From Myxococcota bacterium (GTDB lineage: Bacteria; Myxococcota_A; Bradymonadia; UBA7976; UBA1532), in contig CAUJDF010000058.1 in the NCBI GenBank assembly GCA_963169045.1, forward strand, positions 124,001 to 188,000: DNA of 64,000 nucleotides, written 5' to 3'. How positions within the stretch are numbered: the stretch's first letter is position 1; every line of letters begins with the position of its first letter. The position numbers were made by a program, and so were the translations under genes. The notes under the pieces are model-generated. The model had not been told where the DNA came from, made no database searches, and was given only the letters and a program-made list of their open reading frames with translations. Below are positions 55,683 through 64,000 of this stretch, in pieces.

Positions 55683-57242
55683 TCAGCGCTTCTCGGTGGC
55701 GGGGGCCTCGGGCGGGGGGGGGTCGCCGCCGGTCGGGGCGGCCTGCTCGGCGTCGAAGTCCATCGATGGCTCGGCCGCCTTGCGGGCGGGCGCCTTCTTG
55801 GGCGCGGCCTCGAGTGAGCGCAGGCGGCCGGCGGCCTCGCGCGCCCGGTCGCCGTAGGCCCCGCCGGCCCGGACGGCACGCTCGTAGAGCGCCAGGGCGC
55901 GCGAGGTGTCGCCGAGGCGCTCGTAGGTCTCGGCGGCCTCGAAGAGCGCGGCGGCCTGGTCGGCGCCCCGGGACTCGCGGATGGCCTGTTCATAGAGCTT
56001 CGCCGCGCGGCTGAAGTCCCGGCCGGCGCGCGCCTGGCGGGCGCGATCGAGCGCCGGCGGCGGTGCGTCGGCGGCCACGGCGGCACCGGCGGGGGCGGCG
56101 GCGCCCGCGCCGAGGGCGTCGTACCCTGCGCCGCCCGAACGCGTCTCGGGCGCGGGCTGCTGGGCGACCGCCTCCGTCTCCGCCCTCGCGGGCGGCGGCG
56201 CCGGCCGCGGTGGCGGCGGCGCCGCAGGCCGCGCCTTCGCGCTCTCCCGCAGCGGCGCCTCGTCGTCGGCATCCCCGGCTGCCTGCGCCTGCGGCGCCCC
56301 GGCGATGTTGCCGTCGTCCTCGCTTGCGAGATCGCGATCCGACTTGGCGCCGAGAGCGCGCTCGGCGCCCGCGCTCTCTTCGCGGGGCGCCGCGTTCCGC
56401 GCAGCGGACGCCTGGACCGCCCCGCGCCCTTCGCCGCCTTCGGCGCGGCGCGCCGAAGGCTCGGCGAACGTGTCCTCCGGCCTCTGCACCGGCTCGGCCT
56501 TCGGCATGAGGCCTTCGTCCGCGAACGCCTGCTTCTTCTTCTCGCGGGCCAGCGACAGGTCGTCCTCCCGCGCGGACGGCACGGGGGCGGGCGCGTCGTT
56601 CAGCGTGCCGCGCGCGGCGTCTCGGCCCGGGAACGGCTTCGCCTCCTCGAGCCGGGTCGCGCCGCCCTTGTCGGCGACCGACTCCTTGGCGTCCCACACC
56701 GGAGAGGGCTCGTCCTGCTGGTCCTCGCCCTTCGCCGCGAACGTCGGCGCCGACGCCGGCGCCGCCGCACCGGGCGCCGCCTCGTACGCGGGCGTGGCCG
56801 CCGGTCGCTCGGGCGCCGCGACGGCCGCCGCCGGCGGCTCGCCGGGGATGCGGGCCGCCGTCGCCGGCGCCTCGTCGCTCATCTCGCGCTGCAGCAGGAA
56901 CATGCCGCCGCCGACCACCGCGACCACCGCCGCCCCGGCCAGGATCGGCGAGAGCGCCAGCGACTCGAGCAGCCCGAGCAGGCCGCCCTTCTTCTTGCCG
57001 TCGCCGACCGCCGCCCGCGCCTCGCGCAGCAGGTCGTAGCGGATCTGCGGATCGGGCTCGACCGGCGGCAGCTCGCGCACGGCCCGTTGCAGGCGCTGCA
57101 GCTGGCGCAGGCGCTCGGCGTAGACCGGGTGCGCCTCGACCTCGCGCCGGAGGGCCGCGGCCTCTTCCGGCGAGAGCTCGTCGGGGTACAGCAGGTCGAC
57201 GAGGCGCTCGTCGAGATCGCGCGATTCCCGGGCCACCGTCAC
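55683..57242 (-). CDS. Anti-sigma-like membrane protein with TPR C-terminus
   Basis: A 519-aa protein. The N-terminal 90 residues (LDERLVDLLYPDELSPEEAA and LRREVEAHPVYAERL) look like the cytoplasmic part of an anti-sigma factor, although the zinc-binding His-x3-Cys-x2-Cys motif is absent. One membrane segment (about 93-113) follows, then a long Ala/Pro-rich periplasmic linker and TPR-like repeats (about 400-480: RDFSRAAKLYEQAIRESRG and TSRALALYERAVRAG). Its GTG start overlaps the stop of the ECF sigma gene (GTGA), the arrangement expected for a regulator of that sigma. Converges on dacB. Confidence 0.85.
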   Translation of the reverse strand: MTVARESRDLDERLVDLLYPDELSPEEAAALRREVEAHPVYAERLRQLQRLQRAVRELPPVEPDPQIRYDLLREARAAVGDGKKKGGLLGLLESLALSPILAGAAVVAVVGGGMFLLQREMSDEAPATAARIPGEPPAAAVAAPERPAATPAYEAAPGAAAPASAPTFAAKGEDQQDEPSPVWDAKESVADKGGATRLEEAKPFPGRDAARGTLNDAPAPVPSAREDDLSLAREKKKQAFADEGLMPKAEPVQRPEDTFAEPSARRAEGGEGRGAVQASAARNAAPREESAGAERALGAKSDRDLASEDDGNIAGAPQAQAAGDADDEAPLRESAKARPAAPPPPRPAPPPARAETEAVAQQPAPETRSGGAGYDALGAGAAAPAGAAVAADAPPPALDRARQARAGRDFSRAAKLYEQAIRESRGADQAAALFEAAETYERLGDTSRALALYERAVRAGGAYGDRAREAAGRLRSLEAAPKKAPARKAAEPSMDFDAEQAAPTGGDPPPPEAPATEKR

Positions 57243-57898
57243 ACCCGATTCCGCGCCGGCACCGGATCGACCGCGCCCGGGAGGTCGGACGCATAGTCGG
57301 CCAGCGCCAGCCGCAAGTTCTCGAGCGCGTAGCGCATGCGGCTCTTCACCGTGTTCTCGGGGATGCCGACCACGTCGGCGATCTCCTTGAACGGCATTCG
57401 CATGAGCTCGCGCATCACGAAGACCTCCCGCTGCTCGTTGCTCAGACGCGCGATGGCATCCTCGATGCGGTGGCGAACCTCGCCGGCGTCGGTGCGCACG
57501 TGTCCGTCCTCGCCGTCACCGGCGACCTTCTCGATCAGCGGCTGACCGTCCGGATCCCCCGCTGGGGTCGCGTCCAGGCTCACCGCCCGGCGGTACTTCG
57601 CGCGACGCAGCGCGTCGATGCTCTGGTTGCGCGCGATCGTGTACAGCCAGGTGGTGAACTTCGCCTTTCTGCTGTAGCCCGGCGCCCCCTTGATCACGCG
57701 CAGGAAGGTCTCCTGCATCAGGTCGTTGGCGAGCTCCCGGTCGTGCACGAAGCGGTAGATGAACGTGAAGACCGGCCGCTCGTGCCGTGCCAGCAGCTCG
57801 TCGAAAGCGCGGGCATCGCCATCGCGGAACCGCTCCATCAGGTCCTCGTCGCTGTCGCTGCGACGGCGCCCGAAGACCATGAGGAGCAGGTTCAGCAT
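57239..57898 (-). CDS. ECF-type RNA polymerase sigma factor
   Basis: A 219-aa sigma factor with region 2 (FDELLARHERPVFTFIYRFV, NDLMQETFLRVI, FTTWLYTIARNQSIDALRR) and region 4 (LSNEQREVFVMRELMRMPFK, EIADVVGIPENTVKSRM) intact, region 1/3 absent. It recognises alternative promoters when freed by the coupled downstream anti-sigma-like protein. A second ATG seven codons in is possible. No clear self-promoter was found. Confidence 0.93.
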   Translation of the reverse strand: MLNLLLMVFGRRRSDSDEDLMERFRDGDARAFDELLARHERPVFTFIYRFVHDRELANDLMQETFLRVIKGAPGYSRKAKFTTWLYTIARNQSIDALRRAKYRRAVSLDATPAGDPDGQPLIEKVAGDGEDGHVRTDAGEVRHRIEDAIARLSNEQREVFVMRELMRMPFKEIADVVGIPENTVKSRMRYALENLRLALADYASDLPGAVDPVPARNRV

Positions 57899-57950
57899 CC
57901 TTCGTTCACTCTCAACGCGTGGGCGGGCAGGAAGGGTCTATCTTGCATCC

Positions 57951-57974
57951 GAAAACCGGACTTCGCCGGTTTTC
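57951..57974 (-). terminator. Rho-independent terminator of the dppDF-like operon
   Basis: Perfect 9-bp stem GAAAACCGG (57951-57959) with CCGGTTTTC (57966-57974), loop ACTTCG, between the ATPase gene end (58024) and the ECF sigma start on the minus strand, with T4 in the 3' arm. Confidence 0.8.
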
Positions 57975-58023
57975 CATCGACCGCGGGCGCGAATCCCGCC
58001 GACCTCGGGCATTCTAACTGCGC

Positions 58024-58977
58024 TCATTCGTGAACGCGATGGCACGCCGTCGCATGCCCGGTCGCGTCGGTGATGAGCGTCGGGCGCTCGGCGCGGCAGC
58101 GGGCGTCGGCGAGCGGGCAGCGCGGGTGGAAGGGGCAGCCGGACGGCGGATCGAGCGGCGAGGGCGGCTCGCCCTGCAGCTGGGCGCGCGCGGTCCGACG
58201 GCGCGGATCGGGCACTGGCACCGCCGAGAGCAGAGCGCGTGTGTACGGGTGGCGCGGCTCGCCGAAGAGCTGCGCGGTCGGCGCCAGCTCGACGATGCGC
58301 CCGAGGTACATGACCGCCACGCGGTGGCTGATCAGCTCGACGACCTTCAGGTCATGGGCGATGAACAGGTACGCGATGCCGCGCTCGGCCTGCAGATCCA
58401 TGAGCAGATTGAGGATTCCCGCCTGGACGCTCACGTCGAGGGCCGAGACGGCCTCGTCGGCGACGACGACGTCCGGGTCGAGGGCGAGGGCGCGCGCGAT
58501 GCCGATGCGCTGAAGCTGGCCGCCGCTGAACTGGTGCGGCCGTCGCCCGGCGTCGTCCGGCGACAGGCCGACGCGGCCGAGCAGCTCGGCGACGCGCGCG
58601 CGGCGCGAGGCGCGGTCGCCGACGCCCTGGACGAAGAGCGGCTCGGCCACCGAGGCGCCCACCTCGACGCGCGGGTTGAGGCTCGCCGCCGGATCCTGGA
58701 AGACCATCGACGCCTTGCGACGCAGCGTCCGCAGGCCGCGCTCCCCGGCGGTGGTCACGTCCTCGCCGAACGCGCGCAGGGTGCCGCCGGTGGGGACCTC
58801 GAGCCGCAGGAGCGCCCGCCCGAGCGTCGACTTGCCGCAGCCGCTCTCGCCGACGAGCGACAGCGTCTCGCGGGTCTCGAGGGCGATCGTGACGCCGTCG
58901 ACGGCGCGCACGACGGCGCGGCGGTCCACGCGAAAGTGGACCTGCAGGTCAGTTGCGCAGAGCAAAGGGCTCGTCAT
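58024..58977 (-). CDS. Oligopeptide ABC transporter ATP-binding protein (OppF/DppF type)
   Basis: A 317-aa ATPase: Walker [10 protein letters not shown] (about 43), signature FSGGQLQR, Walker [16 protein letters not shown], switch His in FIAHDLKV, and the C-terminal oligopeptide/dipeptide domain with four-Cys-type [15 protein letters not shown], which can hold an iron-sulfur cluster in relatives. Its start overlaps the end of the DppD-like gene by 29 bp. Confidence 0.94.
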   Translation of the reverse strand: MTSPLLCATDLQVHFRVDRRAVVRAVDGVTIALETRETLSLVGESGCGKSTLGRALLRLEVPTGGTLRAFGEDVTTAGERGLRTLRRKASMVFQDPAASLNPRVEVGASVAEPLFVQGVGDRASRRARVAELLGRVGLSPDDAGRRPHQFSGGQLQRIGIARALALDPDVVVADEAVSALDVSVQAGILNLLMDLQAERGIAYLFIAHDLKVVELISHRVAVMYLGRIVELAPTAQLFGEPRHPYTRALLSAVPVPDPRRRTARAQLQGEPPSPLDPPSGCPFHPRCPLADARCRAERPTLITDATGHATACHRVHE

Positions 58978-59923
58978 GGGGGTGCAGGCAGCGGACGGCG
59001 CCGGCGCCGTCGGTCGAGAGGGGCACGGGCGCGGCGCTGCACTCGGGCGTGGCGCGCGCGCAGCGGGGCGCGAAGCGGCAGCCTCGCGGGAAGTCCGCCG
59101 GACGCGGCACCACGCCAGGGATCGAGCGCAGGCGGCCGTCCGCCGTCGGGGCGGCGGCGCCGGGCACCGACAGCAAGAGACCGCGGGTGTACGGGTGCCG
59201 CGGCCGCTCGAACAGGTCGATCACCGGCCGCGTCTCCACGACCTGACCGGCGTACATCACGACGACGCGGTCCACCGCGCCGGCGACGAGCGCGAGATCG
59301 TGGGAGATGAGCAGCAGCCCCATCTCCCGCGCGCGCTGCTGCGTGCGGATGAGGTCCAGCACCTGCGCCTGGATGGTCACGTCGAGCGCCGTCGTCGGCT
59401 CGTCGGCGATGAGCATCACCGGATCGCAGGCGAGCGCCATCGCCACCATGACACGCTGGCACATGCCACCCGAGAGCTGGTGCGGGTAGGCGCGCGCGCG
59501 CCGGGCGGGATCGGGGATGCCGACACCGCGCAGCAGCTCGATGGTGCGCTCGGCGGCCGCGCGGCGCCTGAGGCCGAGGTGCAGTCGCAGGCGCTCGGCG
59601 ATCTGCTCGCCGACGGGCAGCACCGGGTTGAGCGCGGACATCGGGTGCTGGAAGACGAAGCCCACCTGCCGGCCGCGCACCTCGCGCAGCGCCGGCTCGG
59701 AGAGCGCGAGCAGGTCTCGCCCCTCGAGCTCCACGCGCCCCTCGGTGCGCGTCGCGGGCGGCAGCAGGCGCAGCACCGCGCGCGCAGTGACGCTCTTGCC
59801 GCAGCCACTCTCGCCGACGACGGCCACCGCCTCGCCGCGCCCGACCTCGAAGGACACGTCCTCGGTGACGCGCACGTCGCCGAAGCCGATCGACAGCCCG
59901 CGGACGGCGAGGAGGCTGCTCAT
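58949..59923 (-). CDS. Oligopeptide ABC transporter ATP-binding protein (OppD/DppD type)
   Basis: A 324-aa ATPase: Walker [10 protein letters not shown]-loop [11 protein letters not shown], signature [19 protein letters not shown], Walker [15 protein letters not shown], switch LISHDLAL, and a C-terminal cysteine motif [16 protein letters not shown]. The ATG at 59923 overlaps the upstream MshEN gene stop (ATGA). With OppBC-like permeases and the SBP gene in this window it completes one importer. Confidence 0.94.
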   Translation of the reverse strand: MSSLLAVRGLSIGFGDVRVTEDVSFEVGRGEAVAVVGESGCGKSVTARAVLRLLPPATRTEGRVELEGRDLLALSEPALREVRGRQVGFVFQHPMSALNPVLPVGEQIAERLRLHLGLRRRAAAERTIELLRGVGIPDPARRARAYPHQLSGGMCQRVMVAMALACDPVMLIADEPTTALDVTIQAQVLDLIRTQQRAREMGLLLISHDLALVAGAVDRVVVMYAGQVVETRPVIDLFERPRHPYTRGLLLSVPGAAAPTADGRLRSIPGVVPRPADFPRGCRFAPRCARATPECSAAPVPLSTDGAGAVRCLHPHDEPFALRN

Positions 59924-61350
59924 TCCCCCTGCAGTTCGGCGAGGAGCTCCCGCAGGTCCACGAGCCCGCGGCGGGCGAGGTGGCGGATGAGCGCCGTCAC
60001 GAGCAGGCCGGTGCCGGGCTTCGCGCGCGACAGGGCGGCGTCGAGCGCCTCGAAGAACGCGTCCGGGCTCTGGCGGCCGCGCTCCTTGCCGTAGCGCTCG
60101 AGGTGGCGGGCGATGATCTCGTCGTCGGGCTCGTCGCTCTCCGCGATCTCCTCGTGGTAGCGGTCGAGGATGCGGCGCACGTCGAGCGGCTCGCGATCCT
60201 CGACGAGCCCCTCCGGCTCCGGGGGTCGGGCGGGCGCGGACCGCATCGGCGGCGGCAGGGGGGGCGGCGAGAGCTCGGGGGACGGTCCGGTCGGGGGCCT
60301 CGGCGCTTGGACCGCGGGCGGTGCGGCCCGCAGGTTCGGCGGCAACGGGGGCAGGGGGCGACCGGCGCTCGGCTGCGAATCGACGCGGGCGGCGAGGCCC
60401 GGCGGACGCCCCGGCAAGGGCGGAATCGGCGCCGACCGGCGCGCCTCGATCGCCGGCAGCCCGCGGCCCGGCATCCCTGGCGGGGCCTCGCGCGGCGGCG
60501 ACTCCGGCGCGGGCGCCCGCGTGACGAGGGCGGGCGGCGGCTCCGGGCGCCGTGGCGCACCGAGCGGCGCGAAACCGCCCGAGCCCAGGTCGCTCGTCGT
60601 AATCGGGTCCTGGCCGAGGCCCATCTCGAGCACGTCGTCGAGGTCGGGCACCTTCGCCGGTGCCGGCGCCGCCATCCCCGGCGGCGCGTCGGCCGAGAGG
60701 TCCATCACGCCGAAGTCGAACAACGCCTCGGCCACCGGCGACGGCGCGACGCTCGGCGGCGGACCCGGCGTCGGCGGTGGCGGCGGAGGCGGGCGGCGCA
60801 GGCCGGCGGGAGGGGGCGCAGCGGGCACGCTCTCCGCCGGCGCCCCGAAGGGCGTCGTGGGCCGCACGACCTCCATCGCCGCGGTCGCGAGGATCGCCGA
60901 GGGGTCGTCGCCGCCGTAGAACCGTCGGATCGCGGCGCGGATCTCGCGCGCCGAGGCCACGAGCGGCCGGATGCGCAGCCGCGCCTCCCGGGTCACCACC
61001 TTGATGGCGCGGATGTCGGCCGGGTTGGCCATGGCGACGTGCAGGTGCTCGCCGGTCTTGCTGCGCTCCACCTCGAGCGGCACCAGCACGTGCTCCTCGC
61101 AGAGCGCGCGCGGGATGCGCTCGAGCGCCCGCGGGTCGACCTCGACCCCGTCGAGCCCGACGGTCGGCAGGTTGAGGGACTTGCCGATGGTCTGCAGCAT
61201 CGCGGTCTCGTCGACGACGCCGCGCCGAACGAGGAGCTCGCCGAGGTCGCCCCCGGCCGCCTCCCACTCGCGCGCGACGGACTCGAGCGCCGTGCGCTCG
61301 AGCACGCCGGCACGCACGAGGATCTCGCCGAACCTAAGCTTGTCGCTCAC
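59920..61350 (-). CDS. MshEN-domain (type II secretion ATPase N-terminal-like) protein with Pro-rich linker
   Basis: A 476-aa soluble protein. The N-terminal 160 residues match the N-terminal domain of type II secretion/pilus ATPases: LRFGEILVRAGVLERTALES, LGELLVRRGVVDETAMLQTI, LEVERSKTGEHLHVAMANPA; this domain binds c-di-GMP in MshE. No ATPase core follows; instead about 230 residues rich in Pro, and a helical C-terminus with RRILDRYHEEIAESDEPDD. Such stand-alone copies are frequent in myxobacteria and regulatory role is inferred. It is coupled to the DppD-like gene. Confidence 0.85.
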   Translation of the reverse strand: MSDKLRFGEILVRAGVLERTALESVAREWEAAGGDLGELLVRRGVVDETAMLQTIGKSLNLPTVGLDGVEVDPRALERIPRALCEEHVLVPLEVERSKTGEHLHVAMANPADIRAIKVVTREARLRIRPLVASAREIRAAIRRFYGGDDPSAILATAAMEVVRPTTPFGAPAESVPAAPPPAGLRRPPPPPPPTPGPPPSVAPSPVAEALFDFGVMDLSADAPPGMAAPAPAKVPDLDDVLEMGLGQDPITTSDLGSGGFAPLGAPRRPEPPPALVTRAPAPESPPREAPPGMPGRGLPAIEARRSAPIPPLPGRPPGLAARVDSQPSAGRPLPPLPPNLRAAPPAVQAPRPPTGPSPELSPPPLPPPMRSAPARPPEPEGLVEDREPLDVRRILDRYHEEIAESDEPDDEIIARHLERYGKERGRQSPDAFFEALDAALSRAKPGTGLLVTALIRHLARRGLVDLRELLAELQGE

Positions 61351-61413
61351 CGACTCTCCCGGAAACCTGACCGAGGATTTTGCGAGTCTAGCCCACCGGG
61401 CGGGGCACGCCAG

Positions 61414-62175
61414 TCAGTCGAGCGGCTCCACCTCGATTCCACGTGGCGGCTCGACCGCGAAGGCATCCTCGGGGACGGCGGGATTGGCCTTGAAATCCAC
61501 CACGCGCACGTCGACCTGCAGATCCTCGGCGGGCACCTCGAAGCGCATGCGCTGGGGCACCGGCGGGCCCTCGTCGGTGTACTGACCGAACTTCGCGGTG
61601 TACTGCAGTTCGTCGCCCCGCCAGACGCTGCTCTCGAGCACGCGCAGCGCCTTCGGCTCCACGCACAGGCGCTGCCGGCGCGCCGGGCCGGTGAGGTCGA
61701 TCCGATAGCAGCCGACGTCGGCGTCCCAGTCGATCGCCGCCTCGGCCCCCTCGAGCACCGGGACGCTGCCGCGCAGGACCGCCGCCAGCTCGTCACCCTC
61801 GAGGCGCAGCGGCACGAGGCGCGCGAGGTTGTCCGGCGTCGCCGGGCCCCGCCAGAACCGCTTCTTCTCGAGCGAGTAGATCGACACGCTGGCGCCGTCG
61901 CTCGCCATCATCGAGAGCGGCTGGTCGAAGGGCGACAGCGTGTCGACGCGGATCTTGTCGGGGCGCTGCACGAGCACGAGCTGGCGCAGACGCACGCGCT
62001 CGCCCTTCTGCCACACCTCGAGCGCGAGCTGCCCCGAGAGCGACGACATCGCCTCCGCACGCTCCCGCAGCGCCTTCAGCACCACCTGGGGGTCCTCGAT
62101 GGCGTTCTCGGGCCGAGGGTGGGCGCCGCCGCACCCCGCGAGGAAGAGGACCGCCAGGATCGCCAGCCGCTTCAC
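61414..62175 (-). CDS. LolB/DUF4292-like outer-membrane lipoprotein
   Basis: A 253-aa lipoprotein (Cys15, LAVLFLAGC). The remainder has strand-rich segments of the LolA/LolB-type half-barrel (AMSSLSGQLALEVWQKGERV, RLRQLVLVQRPDKIRVDTLS, SPFDQPLSMMASDGASVSIY), a fold that carries lipids or lipoproteins. The GTG at 62175 overlaps the stop of the TPR lipoprotein gene (GTGA), so the two are expressed together. Confidence 0.85.
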   Translation of the reverse strand: MKRLAILAVLFLAGCGGAHPRPENAIEDPQVVLKALRERAEAMSSLSGQLALEVWQKGERVRLRQLVLVQRPDKIRVDTLSPFDQPLSMMASDGASVSIYSLEKKRFWRGPATPDNLARLVPLRLEGDELAAVLRGSVPVLEGAEAAIDWDADVGCYRIDLTGPARRQRLCVEPKALRVLESSVWRGDELQYTAKFGQYTDEGPPVPQRMRFEVPAEDLQVDVRVVDFKANPAVPEDAFAVEPPRGIEVEPLD

Positions 62176-63746
62176 TTCTTCCCTCGCCGGACGTCGTCGC
62201 GTCGTTTCTCGTACTTGCGGCGCTCCGGGGCGTCGGTCGCCAGCTTCACTGCCGCTTCGAGCTCGTCGAGTCCCTCGCCGCGGCGGCCGCGCGCGACCAG
62301 CACCTCGCCCAGGTGGAAGCGGATCTCCGCCTCCTTCGGCGCCAGCTCCACCGCCCGGCGCAGCGTCGCCTCGGCCTCCTCGTGACGGCCCTGGCGGAAG
62401 AGGACCCACCCGAGCGAGTCGACGATGGCACCATCGTCGGGCCGCGCCTCGAGCGCGCGCCGAATCATCTTCTCCGCCTCGTCGAGGCGCTCGCCGCGCT
62501 CGGCCCACGTGAATCCGATGAAGTTCAGCGCCCCGGCGTGTCCCTCTTCGGCGGCGAGCACCTTCTGCATGCCGGCGATGGCGCCCTCGCCGTCGCCGGC
62601 GTCGAAGCGCAGCAGCGCGTCCGTGTAGAGGAGCTCGGCGTCGTTCGGAAAGCGCGCCAGCGCCTCCGCCAGCGTCGCCCGCGCGCCGACCCGATCGCCG
62701 CGATGGCGCTGTACCCGCGCGAGATCCAAGGGAATTTCGGACTCGCCGGGCGCTCCCGCCCGCGCCTCGCGCAGCAGGCTCTCGGCTGCGGCGAAGTCGT
62801 CGCGGCGCATCGCGAGGAACGCCAGCAACCGCGCCGCGTCGGGCCGCAGGGCGTCGTCGCGATCGATGCCCTCGAGCTGCCGGCGCGCATCCTCGTCGCG
62901 TCCGACGCGCGCCTGGACCTGGCCCAACATGAGCCGCGCCCGCGTGATGTCGGGGTGCCGCTCGAGCACCCACTCGAGCTCGTTGGCGGCGCCCAGCAGA
63001 TCACCCTTGTCGATGAGGAGTCGGGCAAGCGCCACCGAGGGCGTCCCCGGCGGCGCCTTGTCGCCGGCCATGCGCCCCGCCGCCCGCCGCGCCAGCTCGA
63101 CGTCGCCGCCGTCGAGCGCGAGCGAGAGCACGAGCCGGTCGAGGTGGCGCCGCTCCGGATCGCGCGCCGCCGCCTCGTCATAGGCCTTCGCCGCCGGCAC
63201 CTGCCGGCCCGCCTGCAGCCGCGCGTGCCCCAGGCGCTCCCACGCCTCGGCCAGGGAGGGGTCGATCTCGACCGCCTTCTGCAGCGCGTCCGCCGCCGCC
63301 TCGACGTCGCCGGCGGAGAGCAGCAGCCCGCCATAGCCGTTCCAGGCCGCCGCGTCGCGCGGCTCCGCCGCGAGCCGCCGCTCGTAGAGCGTGCGCGCCT
63401 CGTCGGTGCGCTGGGCGGCGAGGTAGATGCGCCCGAGCTCGTCGCGAATCTGGGGGTTGGTCGGATCGAGCGCCCCCGCCTGCTCGGCCCGCGCGGCGGC
63501 CTCGTCCCACTGCGAGAGCCGGGCGCGAACGCGCGCCGCCGCCATCCACACCTGGGCCGACTTGGGGTCGAGCGCAGTGGCGGCGTCGTAGCGCTCCGCC
63601 GCGTCGAGCAGCCGCCCTGCGCGCGCCAGCATCGAGGCGTCGACGTAGGCCTTCACCGCGTCGGGCGACGCGGCCCCGTCGTCGGACCGCGGCGCGCCGC
63701 CGCAGCCGAGGAGCGCCGCCAGCAGGAGTCCGGCCAGTACCCTCAT
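62172..63746 (-). CDS. TPR-repeat lipoprotein
   Basis: A 524-aa lipoprotein (Cys15 in LLAALLGC) built of about 13 tetratricopeptide repeats, for example YDAATALDPKSAQVWMAAAR, LQKAVEIDPSLAEAWERLGH and LRRAVELAPKEAEIRFHLGE. TPR lipoproteins of this kind serve as scaffolds at the outer membrane. The ATG at 63746 is the only start giving a lipoprotein signal; an upstream in-frame ATG at 63854 adds a non-signal tail. Coupled with the LolB-like gene, a common pairing in deltaproteobacteria. Confidence 0.9.
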   Translation of the reverse strand: MRVLAGLLLAALLGCGGAPRSDDGAASPDAVKAYVDASMLARAGRLLDAAERYDAATALDPKSAQVWMAAARVRARLSQWDEAAARAEQAGALDPTNPQIRDELGRIYLAAQRTDEARTLYERRLAAEPRDAAAWNGYGGLLLSAGDVEAAADALQKAVEIDPSLAEAWERLGHARLQAGRQVPAAKAYDEAAARDPERRHLDRLVLSLALDGGDVELARRAAGRMAGDKAPPGTPSVALARLLIDKGDLLGAANELEWVLERHPDITRARLMLGQVQARVGRDEDARRQLEGIDRDDALRPDAARLLAFLAMRRDDFAAAESLLREARAGAPGESEIPLDLARVQRHRGDRVGARATLAEALARFPNDAELLYTDALLRFDAGDGEGAIAGMQKVLAAEEGHAGALNFIGFTWAERGERLDEAEKMIRRALEARPDDGAIVDSLGWVLFRQGRHEEAEATLRRAVELAPKEAEIRFHLGEVLVARGRRGEGLDELEAAVKLATDAPERRKYEKRRDDVRRGKK

Positions 63747-63906
63747 GGGCGCCGAGCCTACCTTCGCCCCGCCCGCAGGGCAATCCGCGGGGATTTGCGG
63801 CGTTCTGTCACCGATTGGTACCGTTTTCGCAAGCAGAAAGAGATCCGGAGGCACTCAAAAGCGGCGCGCGCCGCGACGATGAGATGAGAGGAGGCAGGGA
63901 GGGATC

Positions 63907-64000
63907 ATGGATCACGAAGGTGTCCGTATCTCCGCGGGATCGTTGAGCGACTACTTCGTCGAGGTCGTCGACGACGCCGTCGCCGACCACGGGATCGAGA
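63907..64000 (+). CDS. Unknown protein, 5' end only
   Basis: An ATG at 63907 follows GGAGG and GGGAGGG sites. The 31 visible codons begin MDHEGVRISAGSLSDYFVEV and stay open to the end of the window. Too short to identify. It is divergent from the TPR lipoprotein gene. Confidence 0.6.
   Translation, partial: MDHEGVRISAGSLSDYFVEVVDDAVADHGIE

Noticed and set aside
63775-63800. Imperfect palindrome GCAATCC...GGGATTTGC
   Set aside because: Short and mismatched; no clear terminator or operator role.
63808-63990. 60-codon minus-strand ORF at the window end
   Set aside because: Antisense to the better-supported plus-strand start at 63907, without a ribosome site.

Overview
The window is bacterial chromosome with very high GC, dense coding and few spacers. 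The gene content points to Myxococcota or another former deltaproteobacterium: a eukaryotic-type Ser/Thr kinase with zinc ribbon and PEGA tail, an FHA-DUF4388 protein, MJ0042 zinc-ribbon and MshEN-type regulators, MopE-like metal-binding repeats, many lipoproteins with Gly- or Ala/Asp-rich linkers behind the lipidated Cys, DUF1015, PhaR, and a tmRNA tag reading ANDDVELALAA. No insertion sequence, prophage, CRISPR array or recognised defence system was found. Species cannot be named from the sequence.

Layout. 1-1522: the start of a MopE-like Cys-rich lipoprotein (minus, running off the window), then a spacer with a 42-bp tandem repeat. 1762-7722: a cobalamin uptake operon on the minus strand, led by a B12 riboswitch: TonB receptor, beta-propeller lipoprotein, BtuF, BtuC, BtuD, with start and stop codons overlapping. 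7736-10094: a receiver-only response regulator and a Ser/Thr kinase with a good sigma-70 promoter. 10159-13708 (plus): a PII-like protein, a Cys-rich MepA-like peptidase lipoprotein and a VKOR-DsbA fusion. 13712-23306: DUF1015, metallophosphoesterase, a structured 436-bp spacer, a phosphohexomutase, a large lipoprotein, an N-acetylhexosamine-kinase-like protein, a secreted protein and a radical SAM protein. 23343-29722: an HTTM-like membrane protein, a possible 34-codon ORF and a very Cys-rich lipoprotein, then MoaB, a Gly-rich lipoprotein and a TolB-like lipoprotein with a CxxCH motif. 29830-33427: acyl-CoA synthetase, acyl-CoA dehydrogenase and an HExxH membrane protein.

33504-40497 is an informational core on the minus strand: dnaG, rpoD, a CAT-anticodon tRNA, a coiled-coil zinc-ribbon protein, rnpB, smpB and ssrA (tmRNA), with a 303-aa unknown upstream. 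40645-48906: FHA-DUF4388, HEAT-cyclophilin, TatA, a zinc-ribbon/DUF3426-type pair, PhaR, an outer-membrane protein, a BtuF-like protein without signal peptide, and tRNA-Ala(CGC).

48976-59923 holds all parts of an oligopeptide ABC transporter in separate blocks (two permeases, a binding lipoprotein, two ATPases), interleaved with a NagZ-like protein, a TlpA-like thioredoxin, a PBP4-type DacB and an ECF sigma/anti-sigma pair. This looks like a peptidoglycan turnover neighbourhood. The window ends with an MshEN protein, a LolB-like lipoprotein, a TPR lipoprotein and the start of an unknown plus-strand gene.

The most interesting reading is the B12 operon. Its beta-propeller lipoprotein between the TonB receptor and BtuF matches the position and architecture of BtuG, the surface B12-capture lipoprotein known from Bacteroidota. 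Other points worth checking are the MepA-like/VKOR-DsbA pair, the HTTM/Cys-rich operon, and a NagZ homologue lacking the catalytic His.
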